In this document: positions 1 to 9,789 of the stretch, one piece after another
Layout of the letters: each line of letters opens with the position of its first letter
Numbering within the stretch: the stretch's first letter is position 1
Assembly (NCBI RefSeq): GCF_003952665.1
Contig: NZ_CP017946.1
Span: 3,100,001 to 3,164,000, forward strand
Source of the DNA: Bosea sp. Tri-49
GTDB taxonomy: Bacteria; Pseudomonadota; Alphaproteobacteria; Rhizobiales; Beijerinckiaceae
DNA: 64,000 nucleotides
Direction of reading: 5' to 3'
The notes under the pieces: generated by a model
What the model saw: the letters and a program-made list of their open reading frames with translations, nothing else
Database searches by the model: none
What the model was told of the DNA's origin: nothing
Program-made: the position numbers and the translations under genes

Positions 1-1519
1 CGTTGATGCGGTTCTCGCCGGCGGCGGGAACCCATTCGGTCTGCTTGATCGCCTTGAGCGCGCGGTTGCGCAGCGTGTCGGCATTGCCGCCGGCGGTCGG
101 TGCGGGAGCTTCCAGATCGGGCGCGCCGGCGTCGCCATAGGCCTTGTCCATGGCGATGAACCATTGCGGCGTATTGCGGAAGATCACCGGCTTCTTCGAG
201 CGCCATGAATGCGGATACTGGTGCTTGAGCCGCCCGCGCGCGACGAGGTTGCCAGAAGCGGCGAGCGCCTTGATCACGACCTCGTTGGCGTTGCCCTTCT
301 CACCCTTGTCGGTGATGACCTGCGCACCCTCGAAGCCCGGAGCCTCCTTGGTGAAGCGGCCATCGGCATCGACGGTGTAAGGGATGCGCGTCTCGATGCC
401 GCCCTCGGCGAGCATGCGGCCATTGGCGGTCCAGACGTCGAAGTCCTCGCGGCCATGGCCCGGCGCGGTATGGACGAAGCCGGTACCGGCATCGTCGGTG
501 ACATGGTCGCCATCAAGCAGCGGCACGTCGAAATCATAGCCCTGGCCGCGCAGCGGGTGGGCGGCGGCCAGACCGGCAAGGTCGCTGGCAGCGACGTCGC
601 GCACCAGCTCGTAGGCTTCGACCTTGGCGGTCTTGAACACCGACTCGGCGAGGTTCTTGGCCAGCACATAGCTCGCGCCGACCTTGGCCCAGTTGCCTTC
701 GGGAGCGGCAGTGATCCGGTAGAGGCCGTAGGCAATCTTGTTATGGAACGAGATCGCGCGGTTGCCCGGGATCGTCCAGGGCGTCGTCGTCCAGATCAGC
801 ACCGACGCGCCGGCGAGCGGCCCCGAGCCGAGCAGCGGAAACGCCGCAAAGATCGTATCGCTCGTATGCTCCTCGTATTCGACCTCGGCCTCGGCCAGAG
901 CGGTCTTCTCGACCACCGACCACATCACCGGCTTGGAGCCGCGATAAAGCTGGCCGTTCTCGGCGAACTTCATGATCTCGCGAGCGATCTGCGCCTCGGC
1001 GCCATAAGCCATGGTCAGATAAGGATCGTCCCAGTCGCCCTCGACGCCGAGCCGCTTGAACTCGGTGCGCTGGATATCGACCCATTTCTCGGCGAAGACG
1101 CGGCATTCCTTGCGGAACTCCACGACCGGCACGTCGTCCTTGTTCAGGCCCTTGGCGCGGTACTGCTCCTCGATCTTCCACTCGATCGGCAGACCGTGGC
1201 AGTCCCAACCCGGCACGTAGTTCGAGTCGTAGCCGAGCATCTGCTGCGAGCGCGTCACCAGATCCTTCAGCACCTTGTTGAGGGCATGGCCGATATGGAT
1301 GTTGCCGTTCGCATAGGGCGGGCCGTCATGCAGGACGAAGCGGTCGCGGCCCTGCCCGGCCTCGCGCAGCTTGCGGTAGAGGTCCATCTTGGCCCAGCGG
1401 GCGAGCAGCTCGGGCTCGCGCTGCGGCAGGCCGGCGCGCATCGGGAATTCCGTCTGCGGCAGGAACAGCGTCTGCGAATAATCGGTGGTCTCGGGCTTCT
1501 CGGCGGTCTTGTCGGTCAT
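1..1519 (-). CDS. ileS: Isoleucyl-tRNA synthetase, N-terminal part (runs off the left edge)
   Basis: Class I aminoacyl-tRNA synthetase that charges tRNA-Ile in the cytoplasm. About 506 residues are visible from the ATG at 1519, and the reading frame stays open to the window edge, so the C-terminal half lies outside. The class I signature reads [11 protein letters not shown] near residue 72-82 (the HIGH motif), followed by [12 protein letters not shown] near residue 104. The CP1 editing domain is recognisable from [12 protein letters not shown], and the following stretch containing [12 protein letters not shown] matches its hydrolytic site. The gene downstream of ribF in transcription order starts about 190 bases after it, so the two may or may not be co-transcribed. 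Identity is secure. Confidence 0.97.
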   Translation of the reverse strand, partial: MTDKTAEKPETTDYSQTLFLPQTEFPMRAGLPQREPELLARWAKMDLYRKLREAGQGRDRFVLHDGPPYANGNIHIGHALNKVLKDLVTRSQQMLGYDSNYVPGWDCHGLPIEWKIEEQYRAKGLNKDDVPVVEFRKECRVFAEKWVDIQRTEFKRLGVEGDWDDPYLTMAYGAEAQIAREIMKFAENGQLYRGSKPVMWSVVEKTALAEAEVEYEEHTSDTIFAAFPLLGSGPLAGASVLIWTTTPWTIPGNRAISFHNKIAYGLYRITAAPEGNWAKVGASYVLAKNLAESVFKTAKVEAYELVRDVAASDLAGLAAAHPLRGQGYDFDVPLLDGDHVTDDAGTGFVHTAPGHGREDFDVWTANGRMLAEGGIETRIPYTVDADGRFTKEAPGFEGAQVITDKGEKGNANEVVIKALAASGNLVARGRLKHQYPHSWRSKKPVIFRNTPQWFIAMDKAYGDAGAPDLEAPAPTAGGNADTLRNRALKAIKQTEWVPAAGENRIN

Positions 1520-1707
1520 GATCCGGCTCGGCAGTGCGGATGGCGGCTTAGGCGCGGCGCGCCCATCCTGGAATGTCACGGGGAAGCGATCGTCGTCCCG
1601 GCCTGCGCAAACGCCCGCGCATCAGCGCAGGGCGGCAGCCGGGCCGGTAATTCGCCGAGGCGGAACAAGGTGCGGAGCGGACATGAGCGGCTTCTAGCAA
1701 AGCCTCG

Positions 1708-2691
1708 TCAGGGAAGGAAGGCCGGCGTTTTCGCCAGGATGTCGCGCGCGCCCGCACTGTCGGCATCCATCTGCACGATCAGTGCGGGAAGCGTATCGAA
1801 CTTCGCCTCGCCGCGCAGGAAGGCGACGAAGGCGACATCGACGGTCTTGCCGTAGAGATCGCCAGAGAAGTCGAAGACGAAGGTTTCGAGCCGGGGCGCG
1901 CCGTCGTCGAAGGTCGGGCGGCTGCCGAAGCTGGCGACGCCATCACGCCAGACACCGTCGATCTTCATCCGGACCGCATAGATGCCGAAGCGCAGGCGGC
2001 AATCGCGAGCCAGATGCATGTTCGCCGTTGGATAGCCGAGATCGCGGCCGCGCTTGTCGCCATGGGCGACCTCGCCGCGCACGAACCAGGGCCGGCCGAG
2101 CAGCGCCGCGGCATGGCCGACGTCGCCGGCTTCGAGCGCGGCGCGCACCAAGGTCGAAGAGACAGGCTCGCCCTCGAAGGCGAAAGGCGGCACGACGGCA
2201 ACGGGAATGCCGGCATGGCCGGCACGGGCCTGCAGCATTTCGGGTGAGCCGGTGCGGCCCTTGCCGAAGTGGAAATCATAACCGCAGACGAGACCGGCAG
2301 CGCCGAGCTGGCCGAGCAGCAACTCGTCGACGAAGGCCTCGGCCGGAATGCCGGCGATCGCGCGATCGAAGGCTATGATGAAGCTGGGTGAAAGCCCGAG
2401 GCCGGCGAGCAGCGCGACCTTGATCGGCTCCGGCGTCAGGCGAAACACGGGCTGCTCCGGCCGAAACACGGTGCGCGGATGCGGCTCGAAGGTCAGTGCC
2501 GCGGCCTGCGTTCTCTGCGCGGCCGCCATCTCGCCGGCGACGCGCGCGAGCTCGGCATGGCCACGATGGACACCGTCGAAATTGCCGAGCGCCAGCACGC
2601 GGCCGCGCAACTCGGCCGGCACCGGCTTGCCGGGTTCTAGGACGAAGACGGGCTGCGCAACGGATCGCGGCGCGTCGGAAGATGAGGTCAT
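1708..2691 (-). CDS. ribF: Bifunctional riboflavin kinase / FAD synthetase
   Basis: Converts riboflavin to FMN and then to FAD. The N-terminal nucleotidyltransferase domain shows LGNFDGVHRGH near residue 35-45 and SSTLVRAALEAGDV near residue 190. The C-terminal flavokinase domain shows GRDLGYPTANM and GIYAVRM. Length (327 residues) is normal for the family. I chose the ATG at 2691; a TTG three codons upstream is possible but neither has a strong ribosome-binding site. It is transcribed toward ileS, the gene order often seen near ileS-lspA loci. Confidence 0.95.
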   Translation of the reverse strand: MTSSSDAPRSVAQPVFVLEPGKPVPAELRGRVLALGNFDGVHRGHAELARVAGEMAAAQRTQAAALTFEPHPRTVFRPEQPVFRLTPEPIKVALLAGLGLSPSFIIAFDRAIAGIPAEAFVDELLLGQLGAAGLVCGYDFHFGKGRTGSPEMLQARAGHAGIPVAVVPPFAFEGEPVSSTLVRAALEAGDVGHAAALLGRPWFVRGEVAHGDKRGRDLGYPTANMHLARDCRLRFGIYAVRMKIDGVWRDGVASFGSRPTFDDGAPRLETFVFDFSGDLYGKTVDVAFVAFLRGEAKFDTLPALIVQMDADSAGARDILAKTPAFLP

Positions 2692-2770
2692 GGAACGCAA
2701 GGTCGGCGCCGGGAAGCCCCGGCTAGCGCCGTGTTTGGCCCTAAGCGGCGGGGAGCGTCAAGGCCGGGCC

Positions 2771-3217
2771 TCAGCCCTTTGCCACCGCGCGTGGCAACGC
2801 CACCCAGGCCTCGCCTTCCAGCACGGCCTTGCCATCGACCAGGCATTCGCAGAACAGCCGGGCACGGCGGCGGTCCGCCACAAGCTCGACCACTTCGACG
2901 CTGGCAGTGACGACATCGCCGATCTTCACCGGCGCGAGGAAATTGAGTGTCTGCGAGAGATAGACCGCGCCCGGCCCGGGCAGGCGCGTGCCGAGCAGGG
3001 CCGAGACCAGGCTCGCCGTCAGCATGCCGTGGGCGATGCGCTGGCCGAACTTGGTCGAGGCGGCATAGCGGTCACAGAGATGGATTGGGTTGGCATCGCC
3101 GGACAGATCGGCAAAGAGCGAGATATCGCGCTCCATCACCGTGCGCATCAGGCTCTCGCGCTGGCCGACGACCAGATCCTCGAAAGCGTGAACTTGATAG
3201 AGCGTGCTGGTCATCAT
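2771..3217 (-). CDS. MaoC-family (R)-specific enoyl-CoA hydratase-like protein
   Basis: Hot-dog-fold dehydratase of 148 residues. The hydratase-2 signature is visible as ISLFADLSGDANPIH near residue 31, with the catalytic Asp and His, and the second helix reads RIAHGMLTASLVSALLGT. Members of this family hydrate enoyl-CoA or form R-3-hydroxyacyl-CoA for polyhydroxyalkanoate synthesis; the substrate here is not determined. Two ATG codons are adjacent at 3212-3217 and I chose the first. The frame stays open a further 50 codons upstream, but that stretch has no family similarity. It is a single gene, convergent with nothing and divergent from the cheY-like gene. Confidence 0.85.
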   Translation of the reverse strand: MMTSTLYQVHAFEDLVVGQRESLMRTVMERDISLFADLSGDANPIHLCDRYAASTKFGQRIAHGMLTASLVSALLGTRLPGPGAVYLSQTLNFLAPVKIGDVVTASVEVVELVADRRRARLFCECLVDGKAVLEGEAWVALPRAVAKG

Positions 3218-3493
3218 CGGTTGGTTTCGCTTCTGCAGCACGGCGAAGACCGCCTGCGTCCGGAACTGAGCAGGAAGCGTCTCACAGTTCGCTGCACCGC
3301 ACCATTGAACTTTGGTGCCTGTTCCGTTGTTCCGGTCTCCCCCAAAGGTCGTATGCCGCAAGGTCACTCGGCGACCGGGTTAACGGCTTTGAAACGTCGC
3401 CCGCCTATCACAGTTGACCAAAGGTCGCCTCTCTGCGAGAGCGGCCCGCGTCGGCATCGTCGGCGCCGCAGACTACTTGCTTGGAGCGCCGTC

Positions 3494-3877
3494 ATGGCTG
3501 TCGATCCGTCAATGCCGATCCTGGTAGTGGACGACTATCAGACGATGGTGCGGATCATCCGTAACCTCCTGAAGCAGCTCGGCTTCGAGAATGTCGACGA
3601 TGCTTCCGACGGCACTGCCGCGATCGCCAAGATGCGCGACAAGAAGTACGGGCTGGTGATCTCGGACTGGAACATGGAGCCGATGACCGGCTACGAGCTG
3701 CTGCGCCAGGTCCGCAACGAGGACGCCATTTCCGAGACGCCGTTCATCATGGTCACGGCGGAATCGAAGACCGAGAACGTCATCGCCGCCAAGAAGGCCG
3801 GCGTGAACAACTACATCGTCAAGCCGTTCAACGCGCAGACGCTGAAATCGAAGATCGAGGCGGCCTGCGCCGCCTGA
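3494..3877 (+). CDS. Single-domain CheY-like response regulator
   Basis: A 127-residue stand-alone receiver domain. The acidic pair is in ILVVDDYQ (residues 12-14), the phosphorylatable Asp is in LVISDWN (Asp58), and the conserved Thr (FIMVTAES) and Lys (IVKPFN) are present. The residues needed for phosphotransfer are therefore intact. No output domain, histidine kinase or chemotaxis gene is adjacent, so the partner is unknown. The sequence strongly resembles chemotaxis CheY proteins of alphaproteobacteria. ATG at 3494 is placed by family length; the frame is open far upstream, but that part is antisense to the MaoC gene. A 10-bp hairpin lies just past the stop. Confidence 0.9.
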   Translation: MAVDPSMPILVVDDYQTMVRIIRNLLKQLGFENVDDASDGTAAIAKMRDKKYGLVISDWNMEPMTGYELLRQVRNEDAISETPFIMVTAESKTENVIAAKKAGVNNYIVKPFNAQTLKSKIEAACAA

Positions 3878-3887
3878 GCGCGCTTTC

Positions 3888-3910
3888 CGTTCGACCGGAG
3901 CGGTCGAACG
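3888..3910. repeat. Perfect 10-bp inverted repeat after the cheY-like gene
   Basis: CGTTCGACCG and CGGTCGAACG are separated by GAG. It lies between the converging cheY-like and HAD genes and could terminate either transcript, but no T-run follows. The surrounding bases (TCAGAATTCGCGCCAGAGC) resemble dispersed intergenic sequence of this genome type. Confidence 0.5.
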
Positions 3911-3938
3911 ATCAGAATTCGCGCCAGAGCATGCTCGC

Positions 3939-4796
3939 TCACCAAGCCAAATGTGGCATGGCGTAGTCCGGCCGGTGGCTCTGGCGGCCGAACCAGCCCT
4001 GCAGCGCTTCATTCGTCAAGCCTGCCATCTCTCCGGCATGGATACCGGCCACACACATCAGCGAAGCGAGGCCGTATTGGGCTGCGCCGGCGATGTCGGT
4101 GCGGATCGCGTCGCCGATCGCCAGGATACGCGCCTTCTCGACCGTCTCGCCGCGCAGTTCCTGGCCGAGGCGGATGGCGAGATCATAGATCGGCGCATGC
4201 GGCTTGCCGGCATAGATCGCCTTCCCGCCGAGCTTCTCATAGGCCACCGCGAGCGAGCCCGCGCAGGGCACGATGCGCCCGCCACGATCGACGACGAGGT
4301 CCGGATTGGCGCAGATCAGCGTCAGGTCGCGGCGAGCGAAATCGGCGAGCTGATCGGCATACGTCTCTGCCGTCTCGGTCTCGTCGTCGAACAGGCCGGT
4401 GCAGACGATATAGTGCGCCTCGGCAGGGCCGACGCGCGGCGCATCGAGCCCGGCCATGAGCGGCAGGTCACGCGACGGGCCGAGATGATAGAGCGGTTCA
4501 CCGGCGCGATGGGCGATCAGGTCGCGCGCGACGTCGCCGGAGGTTACGATCGCGTCGAAGGTATCGCCGGGGACACCGAGCTTGCCGAGCTGGACGGCGA
4601 TCTCCGAACGCGGCCGCGGGGCGTTCGACACCAAAACCACGGTGATGCCGGCTGCCCGCATCCGAGCCAGGGCATCACAAGCCGCAGCGAAGGGTGCAAC
4701 GCCGTTATGGACCACGCCCCAGATATCGCAAAGGCAAAGTTCGTACAGGCCGATGACGGGCGCAACCCCGGACAGAAGGCGGGTCGATGACGGCAC
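3939..4796 (-). CDS. HAD superfamily subfamily IIA phosphatase (TIGR01459-like)
   Basis: A 285-residue haloacid-dehalogenase-type hydrolase. Motif I reads LCDIWGVVHNG near residue 22 (nucleophile Asp), motif II is VLVSNAPRP, and motif III/IV are in YAGKPHAPIYDLA and ILAIGDAIRTDIAGA. The layout matches the NagD-like class IIA group that in alphaproteobacteria is often annotated as TIGR01459. The physiological substrate is unknown. The start is a GTG. It is convergent with the cheY-like gene. Confidence 0.85.
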   Translation of the reverse strand: MPSSTRLLSGVAPVIGLYELCLCDIWGVVHNGVAPFAAACDALARMRAAGITVVLVSNAPRPRSEIAVQLGKLGVPGDTFDAIVTSGDVARDLIAHRAGEPLYHLGPSRDLPLMAGLDAPRVGPAEAHYIVCTGLFDDETETAETYADQLADFARRDLTLICANPDLVVDRGGRIVPCAGSLAVAYEKLGGKAIYAGKPHAPIYDLAIRLGQELRGETVEKARILAIGDAIRTDIAGAAQYGLASLMCVAGIHAGEMAGLTNEALQGWFGRQSHRPDYAMPHLAW

Positions 4797-4880
4797 GGGC
4801 GAAGAGCTCCTAGCAAACAGGCGCGGCCTGTTTACGCGGCTTCACCGGCGCGGGCCAGCGCTTCCGTCCTCAGCGAGGGT

Positions 4881-6323
4881 TCAAGCGGTGGCGCGGCGCA
4901 GGATATCGCGGAAGGGCACGCGCTTCACGGCAGGCGGCGCCATGGCGGGATGCTCCACCACTTCGGCGGAAGCGGGCGGCGCCAGAGCGGCCGCAGGCGT
5001 GGGAATTGCGGCAGGAGCGGCTTCCGCCTGAGGCTCGGCGAAGACTTCAGGCCTGACCGGGCGCGGCGGCGAAAACACGATGCCCTGGCCAAAGCTGATG
5101 CCGAGATCGAGCATGTCGGCGACCATCGGATCGTCCTCGACCTCCTCGGCCACGAGCTGGATCGAGCCGCGGGCGAGCTGAGTGGCAAGATCACCCACGG
5201 CGATATCGACGAGCTTGCTGCCACGCGCCTCCGCCAGCAGCAGCGCGGCCGAAGCCTTGACGAAGCGCACGCCGCGATCATGCAACGAAACCGGGTCGAA
5301 GCGCAGGTCCGAGACATGGTCGAGCGCGAAGCGCACGCCACCCGCCGACATAGCGCCGAGCAGGCCGAGGCTCGCCGGCTCCAGCGACCTGAAGACCCGC
5401 TGCGGCACCTCGATGACGAGGTTGCCGATATGGTCGTGGTATTTTTCCAGGATGCGCGACAACGCCGCCAGCGCCCGCGACGAATTCCAGGTCGCTGCGC
5501 TGAAATTGCAAGAGACGAAGAGTTCACCGGGCTTGCTGCCGAGGTGGCGGGCGATGGCGAGGGCCCGCGTCAGGACGAGCGCATCGAGGGTCGGCCCGAA
5601 GCCGCGGTCCTCGATCGTGGTCAGGAATTCAGAGGGCAGCAGCAGCGTCTTCTCGTCGAGTCTCAGCCTGACCAGCGCCTCGTAGCCACGCGTCCGGCGC
5701 TGCGGCAGGCTGACGATCGGCTGGAGATGGACCTCGACCTGCCCCTTCGCCAGCGCCTCGCTGATCAAGGCGGCGCGCTCCTCGGCGGCGCGAAGCTGCG
5801 CCATCTCGCCGGGATCCTGCCGGCTCGCGGTCAGGGGCTCCGGGATGCGGGGCTCAGGCGCGAACGCTGCGAGGCGCACCGGTTGTGGCTGCGGATTGGC
5901 GAGCCGACCCTCGATCCGGCTGAGCTGGTCGTCATGCTCACCCAAGGTCGTCGCGACCTGTTGCAGGAGGTCGCCGAGGAGGCCAACCTCAGCCGTCAGC
6001 TCATTGAGCATCGCCTTGGCCGGCGCGGCGTCGGCCTCGCCCATCGGCAGCTGGTCGAAGCGCTTCGCCATCGCGTCGACGCGAATGGTGTTGGTGGCGA
6101 GACGGGCCTTGACCTCACCGATCGCGGCGAGCAGCTGCTCGCGCTCCTGCGCTCGGCCCCGACGCGCGAGAGCCGCAGCCCCGGCAAGACCGAGCCCGGC
6201 GCTCAAAAGCCCCAGCGCATTGGCGAGATTGCCCGGCAGAAGCAGGATGGCGGCAGCGCCCAGCGAAAAGCCGGCGACGCCGCTGGCAGCTGGAGTGAGA
6301 GCGCTGAGGCGGATGCGAGCCAA
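4881..6323 (-). CDS. Membrane-anchored EAL-domain protein with degenerate catalytic loop
   Basis: A 480-residue protein. Two hydrophobic segments near residues 15-55 suggest a membrane hairpin, followed by a helical linker of about 120 residues with coiled-coil character and then an EAL domain from about residue 190 to 425. Conserved pieces are GYEALVRLR, CNFSAA, VIEVPQ, FVKAS and LVAEEVED. The loop that normally reads DDFGTG is DHVSDL, so the second metal-binding Asp and the glycines are gone. Families with this change usually bind but do not hydrolyse cyclic di-GMP. The only available start is TTG, with weak ribosome-binding support, so the exact N-terminus is uncertain. A proline/alanine-rich tail ends the protein. 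Confidence 0.8.
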   Translation of the reverse strand: MARIRLSALTPAASGVAGFSLGAAAILLLPGNLANALGLLSAGLGLAGAAALARRGRAQEREQLLAAIGEVKARLATNTIRVDAMAKRFDQLPMGEADAAPAKAMLNELTAEVGLLGDLLQQVATTLGEHDDQLSRIEGRLANPQPQPVRLAAFAPEPRIPEPLTASRQDPGEMAQLRAAEERAALISEALAKGQVEVHLQPIVSLPQRRTRGYEALVRLRLDEKTLLLPSEFLTTIEDRGFGPTLDALVLTRALAIARHLGSKPGELFVSCNFSAATWNSSRALAALSRILEKYHDHIGNLVIEVPQRVFRSLEPASLGLLGAMSAGGVRFALDHVSDLRFDPVSLHDRGVRFVKASAALLLAEARGSKLVDIAVGDLATQLARGSIQLVAEEVEDDPMVADMLDLGISFGQGIVFSPPRPVRPEVFAEPQAEAAPAAIPTPAAALAPPASAEVVEHPAMAPPAVKRVPFRDILRRATA

Positions 6324-6468
6324 GGGCCGATATCGCGCAAGGGGTTGAGAGGGAACGCGACGCTACGAATCAGCTGCGATTAGTACAGGATAGCGGCCTG
6401 ATTCATCGACTGCGAGGCCCTTCGGCAAATCTCGCGGGCCCGTCCAGAGAAGTGCACAGGAACCCGCG

Positions 6469-8280
6469 CTAACGCGGCTGCAATCCAGTCTGCCCGATGG
6501 CAGCGAGAATGCGGTCGCTGGCCGCCGGGGAGAACCCCTTGCGGGTCAGATAGAGGCGTGCATCGAGGGCAAACAGCGGCTCGGCCTGCCCGAGCGATCG
6601 CAGCACCTCCTCCAGATCGACACGATCGTCGGCGGCGGCGCTTGCGACGGCGCGCCCGATCAAGCCGAGCGGCGTCTCGTCGGACTTGATCAAGGCAGCC
6701 TGGGTCTCGGCAAGCTTGCCGGCACCGGTCAGATGGGCGGCCAGGAACAGGTAGATATCGTACCAGGACGGGCGGCCAATGCTCAGGGCGACGGCGCGCA
6801 CGAGCAGCGGCAACCCTTCTGCCGCGCGATCGAGCTGGACATAGCGCGCCCCGAGATCGGCCATGATGTCGGGATCGTAAGGGTTGCGCGTCAAGGCCTC
6901 CCGGCCCGATTTGAGCGCCTCTTCCGTCATGCCGCGCAGGAACTGCGCCTCCATCAGCGCCTGATGCGCGCGCGCACTCACCGGCGCCAGCCTCGTGGCG
7001 TTGACCGCGGCGGCGAGCGCCCGGTCGAGCGGCGAGCCGGACCGGACGTTCAGCCCGGAGGCGTATTCGTCCGCGGTGAGCAGCGCCAGATGCGACCAGG
7101 CCGGGTGGAACTCGGGATCGCGCGCGACAAGCGCATCAAGGCAGTTCCGGGCAGCGAGGTGGTCTTCGGCTCGCATATGCCGGCGGACGTTGAGCGCCTG
7201 ATAGATGCAGCTGGTCGCGGGCGGCAGCGTCGCCAGCCTGAGGTCGGCATGCAGGATGCCGTAAGGCTGGACGAGCCGGATCGCCAGCTGCTGCGCCATT
7301 TCGCGCAGCTCCACACCGCTCCCAAGCGAGGCAAGGTTGCGCTCGCCGGATGTCGTCCAGACGATGCGTCCGTCCTTCGCGGCACTGAGCCGCACGAAGC
7401 CCTCGACCTTGTCGCCGGCCCGCGCGGTGTTGAGGGTGAGGACATAATCGGCCCCGTCCTCCGGCCGCAGCGCCGTGCCTGGTGTCTTGACCACGAGCAG
7501 GTCGTCGAAACGAGCCATGGTGTCGACGAGATGGCGCATGAACAGCCGCGCCGCATCCTCGACCGCGGGGTCGACGATGTCGCCGGCGACGACAACGGCG
7601 ACCACTGGCAGGCTCGCGGCCACCATGACCGGCTCGGCAGCAGTCTCCGACGCCGTCTGCTCAGGCGCGACGGGCAAGGCGGGGCGTGATGCGAGCGCAT
7701 CCCCCTTCGTCACCGTCGTGCCGGGCTCCGATCCAGTGCGCGAGACATGCCAGGCGGCAAGCGCGATCAGGGCCGCCAGCAGCGCGGTCGAGCCGGCGGC
7801 ATAGAGCCGGAAGCGCGTCGATGCGACGGACGGCATCGCGGTCCGCCCTGCATCCGACGCCACTGCGGTCAGCTCCGACTCGGACGCGGCGAGTCGCGTA
7901 AAGCTCGGCACATAGGCTCCGACCGCAATAGCGATCCGGACTGGATCGCGTATGCCGTCAGCCGCGAAATAGAGGTTGAGCGCCTTGCGCAATCTCCCCG
8001 CCTCGACCCGGACGATGGGATCGGATTGCGGGTCGAAATCGGCGGAGCGGCCGAACGCCTCGACGGCGATGGTATAGCCTTTGAGCTCGCCGGCACGGCC
8101 GGCCAGCGCCTGCTCGACGACATAGCTCAGGAACGCGGTCAACTGCGGCGCGCTGCGGAAGATGTCGGAGGCTAGGACACGCTCCAATTCCGCGCGGATC
8201 TCCTCCGGCGCGATTGGTTCGCTCCCGTCCCGACCGGCAACGCCTTCAGTCATTGGGGCGTAGTCCAGTGTTACCCCCAT
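6469..8280 (-). CDS. TPR protein with conserved N-terminal domain of unknown function and one membrane helix
   Basis: A 603-residue protein in three parts. Residues about 20-125 form a conserved but unnamed domain with LTAFLSYVVEQAL, AVEAFGRSADFDPQSDP and IVRVEAGRLRKAL. A single transmembrane helix lies near residue 153-173. A long C-terminal region follows, with tetratricopeptide-like repeats (for example ALTRNPYDPDIMADLGARYV). The same N-terminal block is known in front of TPR, kinase or cyclase-like modules in many proteobacteria, acidobacteria and planctomycetes, so it looks like a signalling or DNA-binding module. Direct function is not established. It is transcribed away from the aminotransferase gene, from which it is separated by 155 bases. 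Confidence 0.7.
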   Translation of the reverse strand: MGVTLDYAPMTEGVAGRDGSEPIAPEEIRAELERVLASDIFRSAPQLTAFLSYVVEQALAGRAGELKGYTIAVEAFGRSADFDPQSDPIVRVEAGRLRKALNLYFAADGIRDPVRIAIAVGAYVPSFTRLAASESELTAVASDAGRTAMPSVASTRFRLYAAGSTALLAALIALAAWHVSRTGSEPGTTVTKGDALASRPALPVAPEQTASETAAEPVMVAASLPVVAVVVAGDIVDPAVEDAARLFMRHLVDTMARFDDLLVVKTPGTALRPEDGADYVLTLNTARAGDKVEGFVRLSAAKDGRIVWTTSGERNLASLGSGVELREMAQQLAIRLVQPYGILHADLRLATLPPATSCIYQALNVRRHMRAEDHLAARNCLDALVARDPEFHPAWSHLALLTADEYASGLNVRSGSPLDRALAAAVNATRLAPVSARAHQALMEAQFLRGMTEEALKSGREALTRNPYDPDIMADLGARYVQLDRAAEGLPLLVRAVALSIGRPSWYDIYLFLAAHLTGAGKLAETQAALIKSDETPLGLIGRAVASAAADDRVDLEEVLRSLGQAEPLFALDARLYLTRKGFSPAASDRILAAIGQTGLQPR

Positions 8281-8435
8281 GCCGAAGCTACGCTAGAAAC
8301 GACGTTACGTCACCTTGCATCAACGGACTGGCCGCCGCCCGCCGGACGCAGGCATGCCCCGAGCCGATGCAGATTTACAGCCCCGACCGCGCTGCTAGGT
8401 TGAGGAAGCTTTAAAAAACTAAATGGGACCGGATC

Positions 8436-9776
8436 ATGACCTCTGCGCCGCGCGCCATCAGCTCGCCGAACGACCTCGAAGCCTACTGGATGCCGTTCAC
8501 GGCGAACCGGTCGTTCAAGCAGAATCCGCGCATGGTCGCCCGGGCCGAGGGCATGTTCTACTACACCCCCGAGGGCAAGCCGGTGATGGACGGCACCGCC
8601 GGCCTCTGGTGCTGCAATGCCGGTCACGCCCGCGAGCCGATCATCGAGGCGATCCAGGCGCAGGCGCGCGAACTCGACTACGCTCCCTCCTTCCAGTACG
8701 GCCACCCCAAGGTCTTCGCGGCCGCTGCCCGCATCGCCGCGCTGGCGCCGGGCGATCTCGACCATGTCTTCTTCGCCGGCTCCGGCTCGGAAGCAGCGGA
8801 TTCGGCGCTGAAGATCGCGCTCGCCTACTGGAACGTCTCGGGCAAAGGCTCGAAGACCCGGCTGATCGGCCGCGAGCGCGGCTATCACGGCGTCGGCTTC
8901 GGCGGCATCTCGGTCGGCGGCATGGTCAACAACCGCAAGTTCTTCGGCGGCCTTTTGACCGGAACCGACCATATCGCCCACACCTATGACCGCGAGAAGC
9001 AGGCCTTCAGCAAGGGCGAGCCGGACTATGGCGCGCATTTCGCCGATGATCTCGAGCGCGTCGTCGCCTTGCACGATGCCTCGACCATCGCCGCGGTGAT
9101 CGTCGAGCCGATGGCCGGCTCGACCGGGGCGCTGCCGCCGCCGAAGGGCTATCTCAAGCGGCTGCGCGAACTCTGCGACAAGCACGGCATCCTCTTGATC
9201 TTCGACGAGGTCATCACCGGCTTCGGCCGCCTCGGCTTCGCCTTCGCCGCCGAGCGCTACGGCGTCATCCCCGACATGATCACCTTCGCCAAGGGCGTGA
9301 CCTCGGGCACGGTACCGATGGGCGGCGTGATCGTGCGCAAGCACATCTACGACGCCTTCATGGGCGGACCGGACAACGTCATCGAGCTGTTCCACGGCTA
9401 CACCTATTCCGGTCATCCGCTGGCCGCCGCTGCCGCGCTCGCCTCGCTCGACATCTATCGCGAAGAGGGCCTGTTCGAGCGCGCCCGGGCGATGGAGGAC
9501 GCTTGGGCCGATGCAGTGATGAGCCTGAAGGGCGAGCCCAACGTCGTCGATATCCGTACGCTCGGCCTGGTCGGCGCCGTCGACCTCGCGCCGCGGGCGG
9601 AGGGTGTCGGCAAGCGCGCCTTCGAGGCAATGGACCGCCTCTTCCGCGATGAAGGCCTGATGGTCCGCACCGCCGCCGACACGATCGCCTTCTCGCCGCC
9701 GCTGATCATCACGGAAGCCCAAGTCGAGGAGCTGATCGGCAAGCTGCGCCGGGTGATCCGGGCGGTGGCGAACTGA
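8436..9776 (+). CDS. Class III aminotransferase, omega-amino acid:pyruvate type
   Basis: PLP-dependent transaminase of 446 residues. The PLP lysine lies in ITFAKGVTSG near residue 288, with the upstream Asp in LLIFDEVITGFGR, and the N-terminal region contains DGTAGLWCCNAGHA and FFAGSGSEAADSALK. The pattern closely fits beta-alanine/omega-amino-acid:pyruvate aminotransferases, which move an amino group from a terminal amine such as beta-alanine to pyruvate. The substrate cannot be fixed from sequence. ATG at 8436 sits eight bases after a GGGACCGG stretch. The serine hydrolase starts 13 bases after its stop, suggesting an operon. Confidence 0.92.
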   Translation: MTSAPRAISSPNDLEAYWMPFTANRSFKQNPRMVARAEGMFYYTPEGKPVMDGTAGLWCCNAGHAREPIIEAIQAQARELDYAPSFQYGHPKVFAAAARIAALAPGDLDHVFFAGSGSEAADSALKIALAYWNVSGKGSKTRLIGRERGYHGVGFGGISVGGMVNNRKFFGGLLTGTDHIAHTYDREKQAFSKGEPDYGAHFADDLERVVALHDASTIAAVIVEPMAGSTGALPPPKGYLKRLRELCDKHGILLIFDEVITGFGRLGFAFAAERYGVIPDMITFAKGVTSGTVPMGGVIVRKHIYDAFMGGPDNVIELFHGYTYSGHPLAAAAALASLDIYREEGLFERARAMEDAWADAVMSLKGEPNVVDIRTLGLVGAVDLAPRAEGVGKRAFEAMDRLFRDEGLMVRTAADTIAFSPPLIITEAQVEELIGKLRRVIRAVAN

Positions 9777-9789
9777 GGCGCTGCACGCC

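Noticed and set aside
2348..3493. N-terminal extension of the CheY-like protein by 382 codons
   Set aside because: This stretch is antisense to ribF and the MaoC gene and has no domain; the receiver is complete from 3494.
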